Virus record (IMG/VR): IMGVR_UViG_3300047629_000005
Location: 1-22,154 of that record
Length of the DNA: 22,154 bases
Reading direction: 5' to 3' (one strand)
From: a virus
Below are positions 12,017 to 21,044 of this stretch, piece after piece. Both the position numbers and the translations under genes were made by a program. The notes beneath the pieces were generated by a model. It made no database searches. It saw only the letters and a program-made list of their open reading frames with translations, and was not told the DNA's origin. Numbering within the stretch: position 1 is the stretch's first letter; every line of letters starts with the position of its first letter.

Positions 12017-15000
12017 TCACATTTTAAATTGAAAACCAATGTTATTTAATGCATTTGTATTAAAATTATTTGCATGAGAATTGTCGCTACCTTCGTTACA
12101 ACTTATTGTATGTAATCCAAGTTGCGGAGCATATAAAATACTTTTTGCTTGTGTCATAGTACCGGACAAGCTAATAGCTAAAGGTAATGTTTGACCAATT
12201 GTATTTGTAGCATCTAATCCTAAATTTACAGAAGCAGAGTCACCATTAGCTAATACACCAGTAGTTACATTTAATGTTGCTATAATTCCATCTTCGTTAT
12301 TACCACTAACAAAAGTTATTTGATTTCCAGCACTAGCCCTACATTCTCTTGCTGTAGAAGATGTATAAGTATATGAACTACCAGTATCGACAACAGTTGT
12401 CGTTATATTAACTCTATTATAATAATTCCACAAATTAAGTGAAGCCGCTACACCACCGCTTCCAGAACCACCATAAATCCAATCTACTGAAGCACTTCCA
12501 TTGCTACAAAACGAACCCACATAAGTACCTTGATTTGTTGTTGGTCCATTTGTAATTGCTACATTATTAACTTGAAATCCATTAATTTGATTAAGTGCCG
12601 TACCAGCACTCCGAGTAGTTGTATTTGTCCAAGCCGGTCCGCGCGTGGCTCTAATTGTTCCGCTATCATTCCAAACAAATACATCATAGCAAGAATTATT
12701 AGCTACGGCTGCTGGACTTTTAGTAGTATCTGTAGTCGCTTGACTTAAAGTTCCTCCTGTATCTTTGCAAACAAAACGAGTACCATCCCAAATAGGAACT
12801 TGTTGACCTAAATATGGAGTATAATAAACTGTAGTTTGTGCCGAATGAGTAGCTGTCATAACAGGAGTACCACTAACTAAACTCAAACGACCTTGAGGAT
12901 TTAAAGTGCAATTATAAATTTGATTTAAATTATAATCTCCAGCATTAGCTGTAACCGCTCCAGTTCTGGTAAATACACTCGAAACGGCACCACCGCAAGC
13001 TAAGCCTGCATCAACCAAATTACCGCTTGCATCAATACTGACACAATCGTTATTTGTAAGTGTTCCACTTGTTGTTGCTAATTGATTAGTATTACCAGAA
13101 ATTGTAGAAATGGCAGTTCCGTTAATTTGTAAAATATTTCCAGCACCGGCAGTATTAAAAGTTTTATGAGTTAGTGTATCGGTTGTCGCTCTACCTACAA
13201 GAGTATCTGTACTTGTGGGTAAAGTTAAAGTACCTGTATTTATAATTGTTCCAATTACCGGAGAAGTTAAAGTTTTGTTAGTAAGAGTATCAGTAGTAGC
13301 GCGACCTACAATCGTATCACTACCAGCTTGTAAAGTCATGGTACCACCGCCTGAAGTTTGAGCGGCTATTGTTGTAGTTCCTCCAACGGAGCCTGCAAGA
13401 TTTAAGCTACCTTGTACAGATGCAGCAATGCCAAGTGTAAGAGCACCTGAAGAAATTGTAGCATTTGAATTACCGCTAACGGCTGTTCCTGTAGAACCAT
13501 AATAAGTTAATTGACCACTTGTGCCACTATTAACAGTGCCGCCGCCTCCACCAGTAGTACAAGCACCACCAGCATCAATAAAATTTAAATTTGCGTCGAT
13601 GCTAACACAATGCCCACTTGTTAAAACACCTGCAACAGTTCCAACCTTAGCTGTATTACCACCGATAGCTGTAATTGAAGTTCCGTTAATTTTTAATACA
13701 TTACCGGTTCCGGCAGTATCGTATGTTTTATTTGTTAATGTGTCAGTAGTGGTGCGACCTATATAAGTATCAGTTCCTTGAAATGTAATTGTTGTAGCGT
13801 CTGTACCAGCTAATGTAAGACTATTGTTAGCAGTTAATGTTTTTCCATCTAAAATAGTTAAAATAGAACCTGTAGCAGGCTGAGTTAAAGTTACTTTATT
13901 AATTGTTGTAGCTGTAGCGGCTCCTAAAACTGGAGTTACTAATGTAGGAGTGTTAGCAAATACTGCTGATCCTGTTCCAGTTTCATCAGATAAAACACTA
14001 GCCAATTGAACAGATGTTGTTGAAGCAAATTGAGATAAAGGGTTTGTTGTAATTCCGCAAGTCGCACAAGCAATATTTCCGTTAGAAGTAGTAATAGCTA
14101 ATGGAGAGGTAGCTGTTACAGCAGGTGTGCCGCTTGTATTACCCCATGTAATTGTAGGAGTACCTGCTGTTGGTTGAACAGTTTGAACGACATTGCCGCT
14201 TCCTGATCCAACAATTGATAATTGTCCTGTTGTACCAAAAGCACCTATTGTTAAAGTCGGATTAACCCATGTTAAATTAGGTGAACCGCCAAATAATCCG
14301 CCATTATTAAATTGAATATCTGTACTTCCGCCACCAGGATTACCACCACCCCCACCACCACCGGTAACAGAAACGATATTACCAGTACAAGACAAACCGG
14401 CACCGCAAGCTATATCTCCGGTCATTCCTCCAAGCGAAGTAACTCCGCTAGCAATCGCAGAATTGCTATCAGGTAATACTTTAATTATATAATTTAATGT
14501 GAGTGTAGGTTGTAAAAGCGAAAACGCAGTTTGTGTTATATTTCCATTAAGCTGAATTGCAGTAACGGAACCTGTTGGTGTATAGCTTGGAATATTAATA
14601 TTAACATGATTTGTTGTAGTTGGACCTACACCAGAACCGCCTCCAGGTCTATCGTTCGAATTGCCTAAATCAACATTAGCTTCATTTGAAGCAACTGTTC
14701 CAGGAGCATACGTATTTGTTGCTGTAAACGTTCCTGTTAAAGCTACGTTAGGCAAATTTGATCTAATCAAAGTTTGAGTTTGACTACCGCAAATAGCTCC
14801 TGTTGCAGTAGGATTAGAGCAAGACGCAGAAGTTAAATTTGAAGAAGCTGTTCCGCCCATATTAGGACGGCCAGCAACAACATTTCCTCTTAAATCTGGT
14901 AATGTAAATGTACTAGAACCATTTCCGTTTCCAAAAGGAAAGAATGTAGCAGAAGTATTTAAATTAACAGTTGAAGGATTGGATAATGTAACAGTTGAAC

Positions 15001-15649
15001 TTGTTTTAGAAATAACTGTTGTACCGGGAATAACACAAGATACTTCAACCGGAGCACCAATAGGAATTTGTGTTGTGTCAGCAATGCTTGTAAGAGTATT
15101 GCTCGAATTAGTACAAACGACATTAGAGATTTGAGTAATGGCTGTTAATAAAACAGAATAAGTTAATCTCGATATTTGTTGCCCGTAAGCAAACATATAT
15201 TGATTAGGGGCCTGAATACCTGCCCAAGGCTTAACTGTTCCAACGAGATCACCATCCCCTGTAGATGTAATAGAATTAGTTCCAGGAGCGGCCGTAACAG
15301 CATCCCAGATTAAATTATTGCTGGCATCCTTGACGATTTGCCGATAGGTTCCTTGACCGTAGATGCCGCCAGAACCACCAGGAGGCTTACCGCCTGCATC
15401 TAATGTAATCGGATTAGTCCAAGGTGTCACTTCTCCACTATCTTGCCAAACAGGCTTAAGATTGGTTGTAGACGGATAATAAAAACCAACAGAACCACCT
15501 GAAAGCGGATTACCATTATTATCAAAATACTGCTGAAGTGCATTAGGAAGTAATGCAGCAGTTTGAGCAAAAACAAACGTACAGCTAATAGCATAAATAA
15601 AGGAACTATAAATGAAAGATGCTATAACTCTGTTTATCTTTTGGGCCAT
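12017..15649 (-). CDS. Large tail-collar/tail-fibre protein with signal peptide
   Basis: A 1210-residue receptor-binding or tail protein. Residues 1-28 are a clear Sec signal peptide (hydrophobic core, cut at VFA-QT), odd for a virion protein. The mature start (TAALLPNALQQYFDNNGNPL) and GGSVGFYYPSTTNLKPVW form the N-terminal module I know from such phage proteins. A tail-collar-like domain follows (VGTVKPWAGIQAPNQYMFAYG, then FTLPDLRGNVVAGRP). The rest is Gly/Thr/Ser-rich with repeated TTDTLTNKT units, a poly-Gly stretch (13th-15th tenths of the leftward gene start), and a beta-rich C-terminus ending QFKM. No chaperone or peptidase domain is visible at the end. It precedes the lysis genes, the usual place for a tail fibre. 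The ribosome site is modest (GGAAA before GCCAA-ATG). Confidence 0.8.
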   Translation of the reverse strand: MAQKINRVIASFIYSSFIYAISCTFVFAQTAALLPNALQQYFDNNGNPLSGGSVGFYYPSTTNLKPVWQDSGEVTPWTNPITLDAGGKPPGGSGGIYGQGTYRQIVKDASNNLIWDAVTAAPGTNSITSTGDGDLVGTVKPWAGIQAPNQYMFAYGQQISRLTYSVLLTAITQISNVVCTNSSNTLTSIADTTQIPIGAPVEVSCVIPGTTVISKTSSTVTLSNPSTVNLNTSATFFPFGNGNGSSTFTLPDLRGNVVAGRPNMGGTASSNLTSASCSNPTATGAICGSQTQTLIRSNLPNVALTGTFTATNTYAPGTVASNEANVDLGNSNDRPGGGSGVGPTTTNHVNINIPSYTPTGSVTAIQLNGNITQTAFSLLQPTLTLNYIIKVLPDSNSAIASGVTSLGGMTGDIACGAGLSCTGNIVSVTGGGGGGGNPGGGSTDIQFNNGGLFGGSPNLTWVNPTLTIGAFGTTGQLSIVGSGSGNVVQTVQPTAGTPTITWGNTSGTPAVTATSPLAITTSNGNIACATCGITTNPLSQFASTTSVQLASVLSDETGTGSAVFANTPTLVTPVLGAATATTINKVTLTQPATGSILTILDGKTLTANNSLTLAGTDATTITFQGTDTYIGRTTTDTLTNKTYDTAGTGNVLKINGTSITAIGGNTAKVGTVAGVLTSGHCVSIDANLNFIDAGGACTTGGGGGTVNSGTSGQLTYYGSTGTAVSGNSNATISSGALTLGIAASVQGSLNLAGSVGGTTTIAAQTSGGGTMTLQAGSDTIVGRATTDTLTNKTLTSPVIGTIINTGTLTLPTSTDTLVGRATTDTLTHKTFNTAGAGNILQINGTAISTISGNTNQLATTSGTLTNNDCVSIDASGNLVDAGLACGGAVSSVFTRTGAVTANAGDYNLNQIYNCTLNPQGRLSLVSGTPVMTATHSAQTTVYYTPYLGQQVPIWDGTRFVCKDTGGTLSQATTDTTKSPAAVANNSCYDVFVWNDSGTIRATRGPAWTNTTTRSAGTALNQINGFQVNNVAITNGPTTNQGTYVGSFCSNGSASVDWIYGGSGSGGVAASLNLWNYYNRVNITTTVVDTGSSYTYTSSTARECRASAGNQITFVSGNNEDGIIATLNVTTGVLANGDSASVNLGLDATNTIGQTLPLAISLSGTMTQAKSILYAPQLGLHTISCNEGSDNSHANNFNTNALNNIGFQFKM
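12995..13192 (-). repeat. Internal 66-residue repeat of the tail protein, copy 2
   Basis: It encodes a unit running from RATTDTLTHKT through ILQINGTAIS and CVSIDASGNLVDAGLAC. It matches the unit at 13559-13756, has the same length (198 bases) and many identical positions, but the DNA has diverged at third positions, so the duplication is not recent. Confidence 0.7.
13559..13756 (-). repeat. Internal 66-residue repeat of the tail protein, copy 1
   Basis: It encodes RTTTDTLTNKT through VLKINGTSIT and CVSIDANLNFIDAGGAC. It is the N-terminal member of the pair with 12995-13192; further partial copies of TTDTLTNKT lie between them. Each unit carries cysteines at the same two places. Confidence 0.7.
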
Positions 15650-15728
15650 TTGGCTTTCCGTCGTAATAGTTTTTAATATGTGGAGACTTGTATTTACTTG
15701 TATAATAATAAGCGTAGCAATTTATATT

Positions 15729-18110
15729 TTATCGCTCGCCTACGAGCTTTTTATATTTATCTGTTGCATAGTCTACCATCGGCTTACCCACAATAGGCGC
15801 AATGTTTACAGGTAGTTTAATATTAGGATTATTTCGAGTAACTGCCTTTTGAATACGATTAACATTCTTCATAGAATTTAAAGTTGTTTGTAAAGGCAAT
15901 CCTGATCTAGAAAGAACATCTGTAACACCTTCATTTCTAGCATTCAATTTATTTGAAGAATAATTAATAACTCTATTACCAATAAATTTCTTACCGGTCA
16001 TGACAGTAGCCGCGATAGGCGGATGACCAGCAGCCATATCGTAAACTAATCCTTTTACAGCTTCCTTAGCATATCCTCCACCGCTATCGTTTCTTTCCCC
16101 AATTTTTCTTTGAATAGCTTGACCTTCAGCAGTATGGGAACGAGCTAGAACACCTTTTTCAGTAGCTCTAAATGTAGCTTCTTTTTCAAGAGTATCTAAT
16201 ATCGTGTCAGCCTTAGAACCGAAAGCAGTTTTAAGAATTGCTCTATTTCGGGAAGTCTTGCTAAATAATCTTTGCGCTTCTGGTAATTCACCTTTAGATG
16301 CTTGTTCTAATTGTTCATGAATATAATTAGAGACGCCTTTTCTAATAGCCTCTTTTTCTTCAGTAGAAGCAGCATTAAATTTAGCTTGAAAAACTTCTTT
16401 TGGATCGCCATTCTTCCTAAGAATATCGTTACCGTAATCAAGGGACTTCTTTACTTCCATTTTTTCCGCAAATTTTTGATCAGCCGCTTTCATTTGTGGA
16501 TTAGTCTTAAGTAAAGCATCTAAATCATTGCGAATACTTTTAACTTGACCTTTTGTAATATTGCCAAGAGAAGTAGTAGGATTTTTACTATTAAGTATTG
16601 CATCGAGCCCTATACGAACGCCATGCAATTCTTCAATATTATCTTTAATTTCATTAGTAAATTGTCCAGCTTTATCTTTACGTAAGAAAAAGCTCCCTAT
16701 AGTCTTTAAAGCTTTTTCTTGCTCGCCAACAGCCGAAGGTAATTTATTTTTAATACTTTCTACAATCGGATTTACATCAAGCTTTTGACCGCTCGATTTA
16801 GCAGCAGCATAATCAGGAGCTACAGCTTTTTGAGCTTGATCTACAATTGCTTCTCTTTCAGCTTCAATATCCGGCTTAGGTCCAAGCTCTCTTGTAATTA
16901 AATTAGAAGCATTATTATTAGCTGTATCGGCTCTAGCCTGCATTCGACTTTTAGCAATAGCTGTAGGCTTTCCGCCTAATGTGGAAAAACCTCCTAATTC
17001 AGTTGCTATCGAAGGATCAAGATCAGCAAGTGTTGCTTGCGGTCCTAACTTCGCTAAAGCAGCTTTAGCTGTTTGCGGAGTAAATCCAGCATTTTCTAAT
17101 ACATTAATTGTATAATCTATAGCAGATGACGGAACACCGGCTTTATTAGTCAAATCCCTAATAGGTCCAACAGTTGCCCATAATGATCTAACAGCAGGAG
17201 CCACTTTTGTTAATGCGCTTCCTGCTGCTGCTAAAACCGGACCAGCAACAGCACCGCCTAATGCATTTTGAGCAACATTAGAAGCGATACCTTTATTATT
17301 TGATGCGTTAGTTAATGCTCCGAATTCACCTCCGGTAACACCACCAGCAACCGCAGCTTTAGCTAAAGGTTGAGCTATTGTAGGCAAAGCTCTAGCTGCT
17401 AATGATGCACCTTCAGCCGCGCCACCATAAGCCATGAATGGAGCAGTAGCTAATAATTGTCCACCAACACGACCGACACTAGCAGCCGTGCTATTTCCTG
17501 TTTGCTGTTCGAAAGCTTGATTTTGTTTATTTACATAATCTTCAAATCTATTAGCTCTATCTGCACCAGCACCACCTGTAACTTTAGATACTAATTTATC
17601 TAAATAACCTATGCCAGTTCCGATAGTATTTGCAACATCTTTTACACCTTGAGAAACACCACTAGCAGCATTAGCTATAGTTCCTTGATTATTTGGTTCA
17701 TCTTGAGGTGCTTGATACATCACCTTCATTCCATACTTATTAAGATTAGCGTTATTGAATTGATCAGTTAATTGGTTAACTTCATCAGGACTAACCGGAT
17801 TTGGTATATTATTTATAATTGAAGAAGGTGTGGCTTTTTGATTAGAAGAAGGCTTGCTAGGTGCAGCACCATATTTTGAAGTTAAATCGTTTACTTCATC
17901 TGGAGTAACATCAGCTAAAATAGGTTTAGGTGTAACAGTTATGTGTTGAACACCACCATAATAACCTTCTCCAGGTAAATCAGCTTCGGCAGGATGAGGG
18001 GTTCCATTTTCATCCCAATATCCTACCGGAGTATCAAAATTTTGTTGTACTGGTAAAGATGAATTACCAGATGATCCATTTGGTAATGATACAGTAATAG
18101 AAGAAGGCAT
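15729..18110 (-). CDS. Large internal virion / DNA-ejection protein
   Basis: A 793-residue protein I read as a podovirus internal (ejection) protein. The polar N-terminus has two related motifs (TPDEVNDLT 69-77 and SPDEVNQLT 107-115). A Gly/Ala-rich, weakly hydrophobic region (about 200-310, TAAPFMAYGGAAEG through AVAGPVLAAAGSAL) looks able to insert into membranes, as expected for a protein that helps form a DNA channel across the envelope. A long charged helical half follows and ends KKLVGER. It directly follows the proline-rich virion gene (stop 18111, start 18110) and precedes the tail fibre, the P22-like place for such proteins. No lytic transglycosylase motif is seen. The exact counterpart among P22 gp7/gp16/gp20 cannot be told. 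Confidence 0.6.
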   Translation of the reverse strand: MPSSITVSLPNGSSGNSSLPVQQNFDTPVGYWDENGTPHPAEADLPGEGYYGGVQHITVTPKPILADVTPDEVNDLTSKYGAAPSKPSSNQKATPSSIINNIPNPVSPDEVNQLTDQFNNANLNKYGMKVMYQAPQDEPNNQGTIANAASGVSQGVKDVANTIGTGIGYLDKLVSKVTGGAGADRANRFEDYVNKQNQAFEQQTGNSTAASVGRVGGQLLATAPFMAYGGAAEGASLAARALPTIAQPLAKAAVAGGVTGGEFGALTNASNNKGIASNVAQNALGGAVAGPVLAAAGSALTKVAPAVRSLWATVGPIRDLTNKAGVPSSAIDYTINVLENAGFTPQTAKAALAKLGPQATLADLDPSIATELGGFSTLGGKPTAIAKSRMQARADTANNNASNLITRELGPKPDIEAEREAIVDQAQKAVAPDYAAAKSSGQKLDVNPIVESIKNKLPSAVGEQEKALKTIGSFFLRKDKAGQFTNEIKDNIEELHGVRIGLDAILNSKNPTTSLGNITKGQVKSIRNDLDALLKTNPQMKAADQKFAEKMEVKKSLDYGNDILRKNGDPKEVFQAKFNAASTEEKEAIRKGVSNYIHEQLEQASKGELPEAQRLFSKTSRNRAILKTAFGSKADTILDTLEKEATFRATEKGVLARSHTAEGQAIQRKIGERNDSGGGYAKEAVKGLVYDMAAGHPPIAATVMTGKKFIGNRVINYSSNKLNARNEGVTDVLSRSGLPLQTTLNSMKNVNRIQKAVTRNNPNIKLPVNIAPIVGKPMVDYATDKYKKLVGER

Positions 18111-19496
18111 TTATCCACCTGTATTAATCAAACCTTGTTGATTAACAACTTTTAAAGAATTGAAAAATTTATTAGCTTCAAACTTATCATTTTTATTATC
18201 TGAATTATATTTCTTTTTCATATCATTTAATAATTGCTGGCGATCTTGCGGCGCCATCAAATCAAGTTTAAAAGCTCTTTCGTCCATTTGTGCGGGAAAC
18301 TGTGAACGAAAACCACCATATTTTGAAAAGTCTTGATCTTGAAATGCTCCAGCACGAGCCGCTTGAATTCGATCAAGCGCAACAGCATCAGCAGTAAGAG
18401 ATTTTAAAGCAGGAAGAATTTGAACATTAGGAGATGGGCTAGAAGCTTCTGCTAATGATTGTGCAGCATCCGAACGTTGTCCAACTGGATTACTCGAAAT
18501 ATATTGATTAAGCTTCTTAACAACTTCCTGTCTAACTGCAACAGGATCGTTAACACCTGTAGGCACAATTCCAAATGCTTTTAATCCTGCTAAAGCGTGT
18601 GTATATGCTGATGTACCAGGACCAGCCATAATACCATCAATTAATGGATACGCTTGTAAAGCCGGTTTAATAGCAGTTAATTTTTGTGTCGCTAAATCCT
18701 GATCTTGAACATATTGATTTTTACCAGCTTCAAAGAGCGGCGTGGTGCCGGTAACAACAAGCTTCGCTCCTGACCCTGTATCGGGGCCTACGTTAATGCC
18801 AGTGACGTTCTCGCCTCCAAGCTTCATACCAGGAGGCACTGGCGCCGGACCAACTGGTAAAGCTCCCGGTGCTGTTGGCAAGCCTGTCTTAGCACCTGTA
18901 TTCCCCAAAAGCGTAGGTGTTCCAGGAGGCGGTTGATTTGCTCCACCTTGCGAAACAACAGGCGTAGTTGGAGGCGGTTGAACTGGAATACCCGGTTGCG
19001 GACCAATTACACCACCAGCATTAGGATTGCCAGCAAATCCAGGTTTAGGACTTGATAAAGTCGGATTTACGGATTGTCCAGTATCTACACTTCCACCTTG
19101 CCCTAAATGATAATTTAAAGCTTCCATAGTGGATTGAGCCATTTGAAGCTTATTGCCCAAATGGTTCTTTAATGTCAATGCTGCTTGTGGAGCAGGCATA
19201 CCAGCAGTAGTAGGAATTTGTGATATTTCCGTTGCAGCTTGGTCAGGAGTAATTAAACCTTCTTTAACATTATTCTGATAAAATTGACGAACGTCGTTTT
19301 CATTTAAATCAGGCTTGCTTAATAAACCAGGAATTTGACCAGAAACGGCTGCAAAACGCTGTTTAATCAAACCTAATTGCTGCTGTTGAATAGTTAAATT
19401 ATTGCTTTGAAGCTGTTGATACTTTTGTGCAGTATCAAGGAAGCTTGGCGGATTAGTCGGTAGCTTAGGATAAGATGAGGTATCTACTTCAGCCAT
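18111..19496 (-). CDS. Proline-rich structural protein, probably internal virion/ejection protein
   Basis: A 461-residue protein in three parts. Residues 1-130 are helical and Gln-rich (YQQLQSNNLTIQQQQLG). The middle (about 135-225) is a Pro/Gly low-complexity linker (PGIPVQPPPTTPVV, GALPVGPAPVPPG). The C-terminal part is a helical domain (about 260-461) with KYGGFRSQFPAQMDERAF. It is not recognised at family level. It lies between two ejection-type genes that abut it within a few bases, so a virion-internal or tail-hub role is likely. Its linker DNA is richer in G+C than its surroundings, as proline/glycine codons demand. Confidence 0.5.
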   Translation of the reverse strand: MAEVDTSSYPKLPTNPPSFLDTAQKYQQLQSNNLTIQQQQLGLIKQRFAAVSGQIPGLLSKPDLNENDVRQFYQNNVKEGLITPDQAATEISQIPTTAGMPAPQAALTLKNHLGNKLQMAQSTMEALNYHLGQGGSVDTGQSVNPTLSSPKPGFAGNPNAGGVIGPQPGIPVQPPPTTPVVSQGGANQPPPGTPTLLGNTGAKTGLPTAPGALPVGPAPVPPGMKLGGENVTGINVGPDTGSGAKLVVTGTTPLFEAGKNQYVQDQDLATQKLTAIKPALQAYPLIDGIMAGPGTSAYTHALAGLKAFGIVPTGVNDPVAVRQEVVKKLNQYISSNPVGQRSDAAQSLAEASSPSPNVQILPALKSLTADAVALDRIQAARAGAFQDQDFSKYGGFRSQFPAQMDERAFKLDLMAPQDRQQLLNDMKKKYNSDNKNDKFEANKFFNSLKVVNQQGLINTGG

Positions 19497-19504
19497 AGGC
19501 TATC

Positions 19505-20218
19505 CTAACTATATTGAGGTTCACCCATAGGGCCAACTTGTAATGTTCCAGGCGCAACACCACCTCCACCACCACCGTATAAGCCTTTATAAGCAGCATA
19601 ACCGCCAATATTACTCGCTATTCCATTAACAGCCGCACCAGTAGCATTAGCTGCTGCTGCATTAGCATTACCAGCACCAATTTGAGCACCAGCTATGCTA
19701 GAACCTGTATTAGCTCCAATAACACCTTGACCAGCAGCAGAACTTTCACCAGTATCTACTAATCCTTTTAAACGATTATAAGCATTTGTTTGATTAATAT
19801 TAGCGTTGTTGAATTGATTTTGATAAGTGCTATCAGCAAGACCTGTAGCGAAAGTAGAAGCACCCTTTAAAGCTGCTCCTGAAATTCCCAATCCTCTAGC
19901 AGCCGCAGAATTCTGAGTTGCTTTTAAACCTTGTGTTAAATTAAATTGATAACCAGGAGTATTACGAAGTGTCGTTTCGTCCATCGTAATAGGAGAAGTC
20001 AATGTAGGCAATTGAGCATTTAACTGATTAGTAGCTGTATTACCTTCTTGAATATAAGGCGAAAGATTTTTCTGAGTTTGATTAAATATATCTTTTTGAG
20101 TTTGCGCAGCAGTATTAGCGGCTGATGTTTGAGCACTAGCCGCTTTACTTGCTGAATAAGCTTGCACGGCACCACCGATAACGGCACTGCCTACAATTGC
20201 TGTAGCAACCCATGCCAT
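19505..20218 (-). CDS. Internal virion DNA-ejection protein (P22 gp7-like)
   Basis: A 237-residue virion protein, likely injected with the genome. The N-terminus is a hydrophobic Ala/Gly helix (AWVATAIVGSAVIGGAVQAY), followed by an Ala/Ser/Gln helix (SAQTSAANTAAQTQKDIFNQ). The region 83-110 has the signature I know from this family: NTPGYQFNLTQGLK, then QNSAAARGLG, the GYQF...G..A.QNSAAARG motif. Then come SGAALKGASTFATG and an Asn-rich NQTNAYNRLKGL, and the C-terminal third is a Gly/Ala stretch. It stands first of three ejection genes, downstream of the tail accessory genes. Family recognition is from motif memory, not a search. Confidence 0.75.
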   Translation of the reverse strand: MAWVATAIVGSAVIGGAVQAYSASKAASAQTSAANTAAQTQKDIFNQTQKNLSPYIQEGNTATNQLNAQLPTLTSPITMDETTLRNTPGYQFNLTQGLKATQNSAAARGLGISGAALKGASTFATGLADSTYQNQFNNANINQTNAYNRLKGLVDTGESSAAGQGVIGANTGSSIAGAQIGAGNANAAAANATGAAVNGIASNIGGYAAYKGLYGGGGGGVAPGTLQVGPMGEPQYS

Positions 20219-20221
20219 AAT

Positions 20222-20734
20222 TTAATAATCCAAATGTCCACCTTTAGGCTTTTCTAAAGGTAATTGCAATTGCTTTTCAAATTCTAAATATTCAGCATCA
20301 GTCTTACAAATAAAAATTTGTTCAATCTTATCTATATCTGTTTCTTCAGTTCCGTGAACTGTAGTCCAAACAGTTTCTTCAAGCGCTCTAGCAATACGTT
20401 TAGTTCCAGGAGGCGAAACAATCGTAGCTGGAGCTTCTATAATCTTTAATTCATCACCTACCAAAACTTCAATTTTACCTTTAGAAATAATATTCAAGTT
20501 TTGGTATTTGTGAATATGTCCAGTAAGAATAACACCTTTAGGAATAGTAATCTCGCGAGCATAAACACCTTTAGAAAAATAATGTTTTGTAGGTATATCA
20601 ACTTGCGGCTTTTCTTTCATTAAGCCTTCAACAGCATTTACCTTTTCTCTTGTAGTTAATTCTCGTTCATAAGTAATTGTTCCACCGTGTCGCAAAGTAA
20701 TTGTATTAGGAGCTATTTCTAAACCTTTATCCAT
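20222..20734 (-). CDS. Cupin-fold phage protein
   Basis: A 170-residue protein whose second half is a beta-barrel with the cupin pattern: YAREITIPKGVILTGHIHK (the GHIH with H73 and H75 could bind metal), NIISKGKIEVLVGDE, then ATIVSPPGTKRIARALEET and TVWTTVHG. Residues 1-50 are a separate charged arm. Small cupin proteins of this kind often sit near tail genes in podoviruses of alphaproteobacteria, and their role is not defined. Its ATG lies eight bases inside the stop region of the preceding 105-residue gene (overlap 20727-20734). It may be a virion decoration or assembly factor rather than an enzyme. Confidence 0.65.
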   Translation of the reverse strand: MDKGLEIAPNTITLRHGGTITYERELTTREKVNAVEGLMKEKPQVDIPTKHYFSKGVYAREITIPKGVILTGHIHKYQNLNIISKGKIEVLVGDELKIIEAPATIVSPPGTKRIARALEETVWTTVHGTEETDIDKIEQIFICKTDAEYLEFEKQLQLPLEKPKGGHLDY

Positions 20735-21044
20735 TTGTCGTATTAGCTCCGTAAATCGGTATAAATTGTAATTTGGTAGCTGTTGAAGCTGTTACAGTAT
20801 CTTTAATCGAAACTGGAATAATCACTTGACCTGTAAGAGTAAGAATAGCTCTACCTCTTGTAAGCGTAATCGCTCCACCACCAGTAACAACTATATATCC
20901 AGGTTCAACAGCCGTATAAGGACTAACAACAGTTGTGATTGCAGGTGGAGCTTGTACAAACTGTTGTAAAAATTGTACCCAAGGTTTAATAAGTTTACCA
21001 GCTTTGCCCACAATAGGGGCGACTAAATTAGGAAGCGGTTGCAT
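20727..21044 (-). CDS. Small beta-rich structural protein, unknown
   Basis: A 105-residue protein: an N-terminal helix (APIVGKAGKLIKPWVQFLQ), then a beta-rich part with ITTVVSPYTAVEPGYIVVTG and the GGAITLTRGRAIL and LTGQVIIPVSIKDTVT segments. It is not assigned to a family. It is placed between the gp10-like gene (TAATG overlap at 21044) and the cupin gene, so a small tail or head-tail component is likely. Confidence 0.55.
   Translation of the reverse strand: MQPLPNLVAPIVGKAGKLIKPWVQFLQQFVQAPPAITTVVSPYTAVEPGYIVVTGGGAITLTRGRAILTLTGQVIIPVSIKDTVTASTATKLQFIPIYGANTTNG

Noticed and set aside
18742-18936. Plus-strand 64-codon proline-rich frame
   Set aside because: It is the complement of a Pro/Gly linker in the virion protein, where both strands code for Pro/Gly-like residues by composition.
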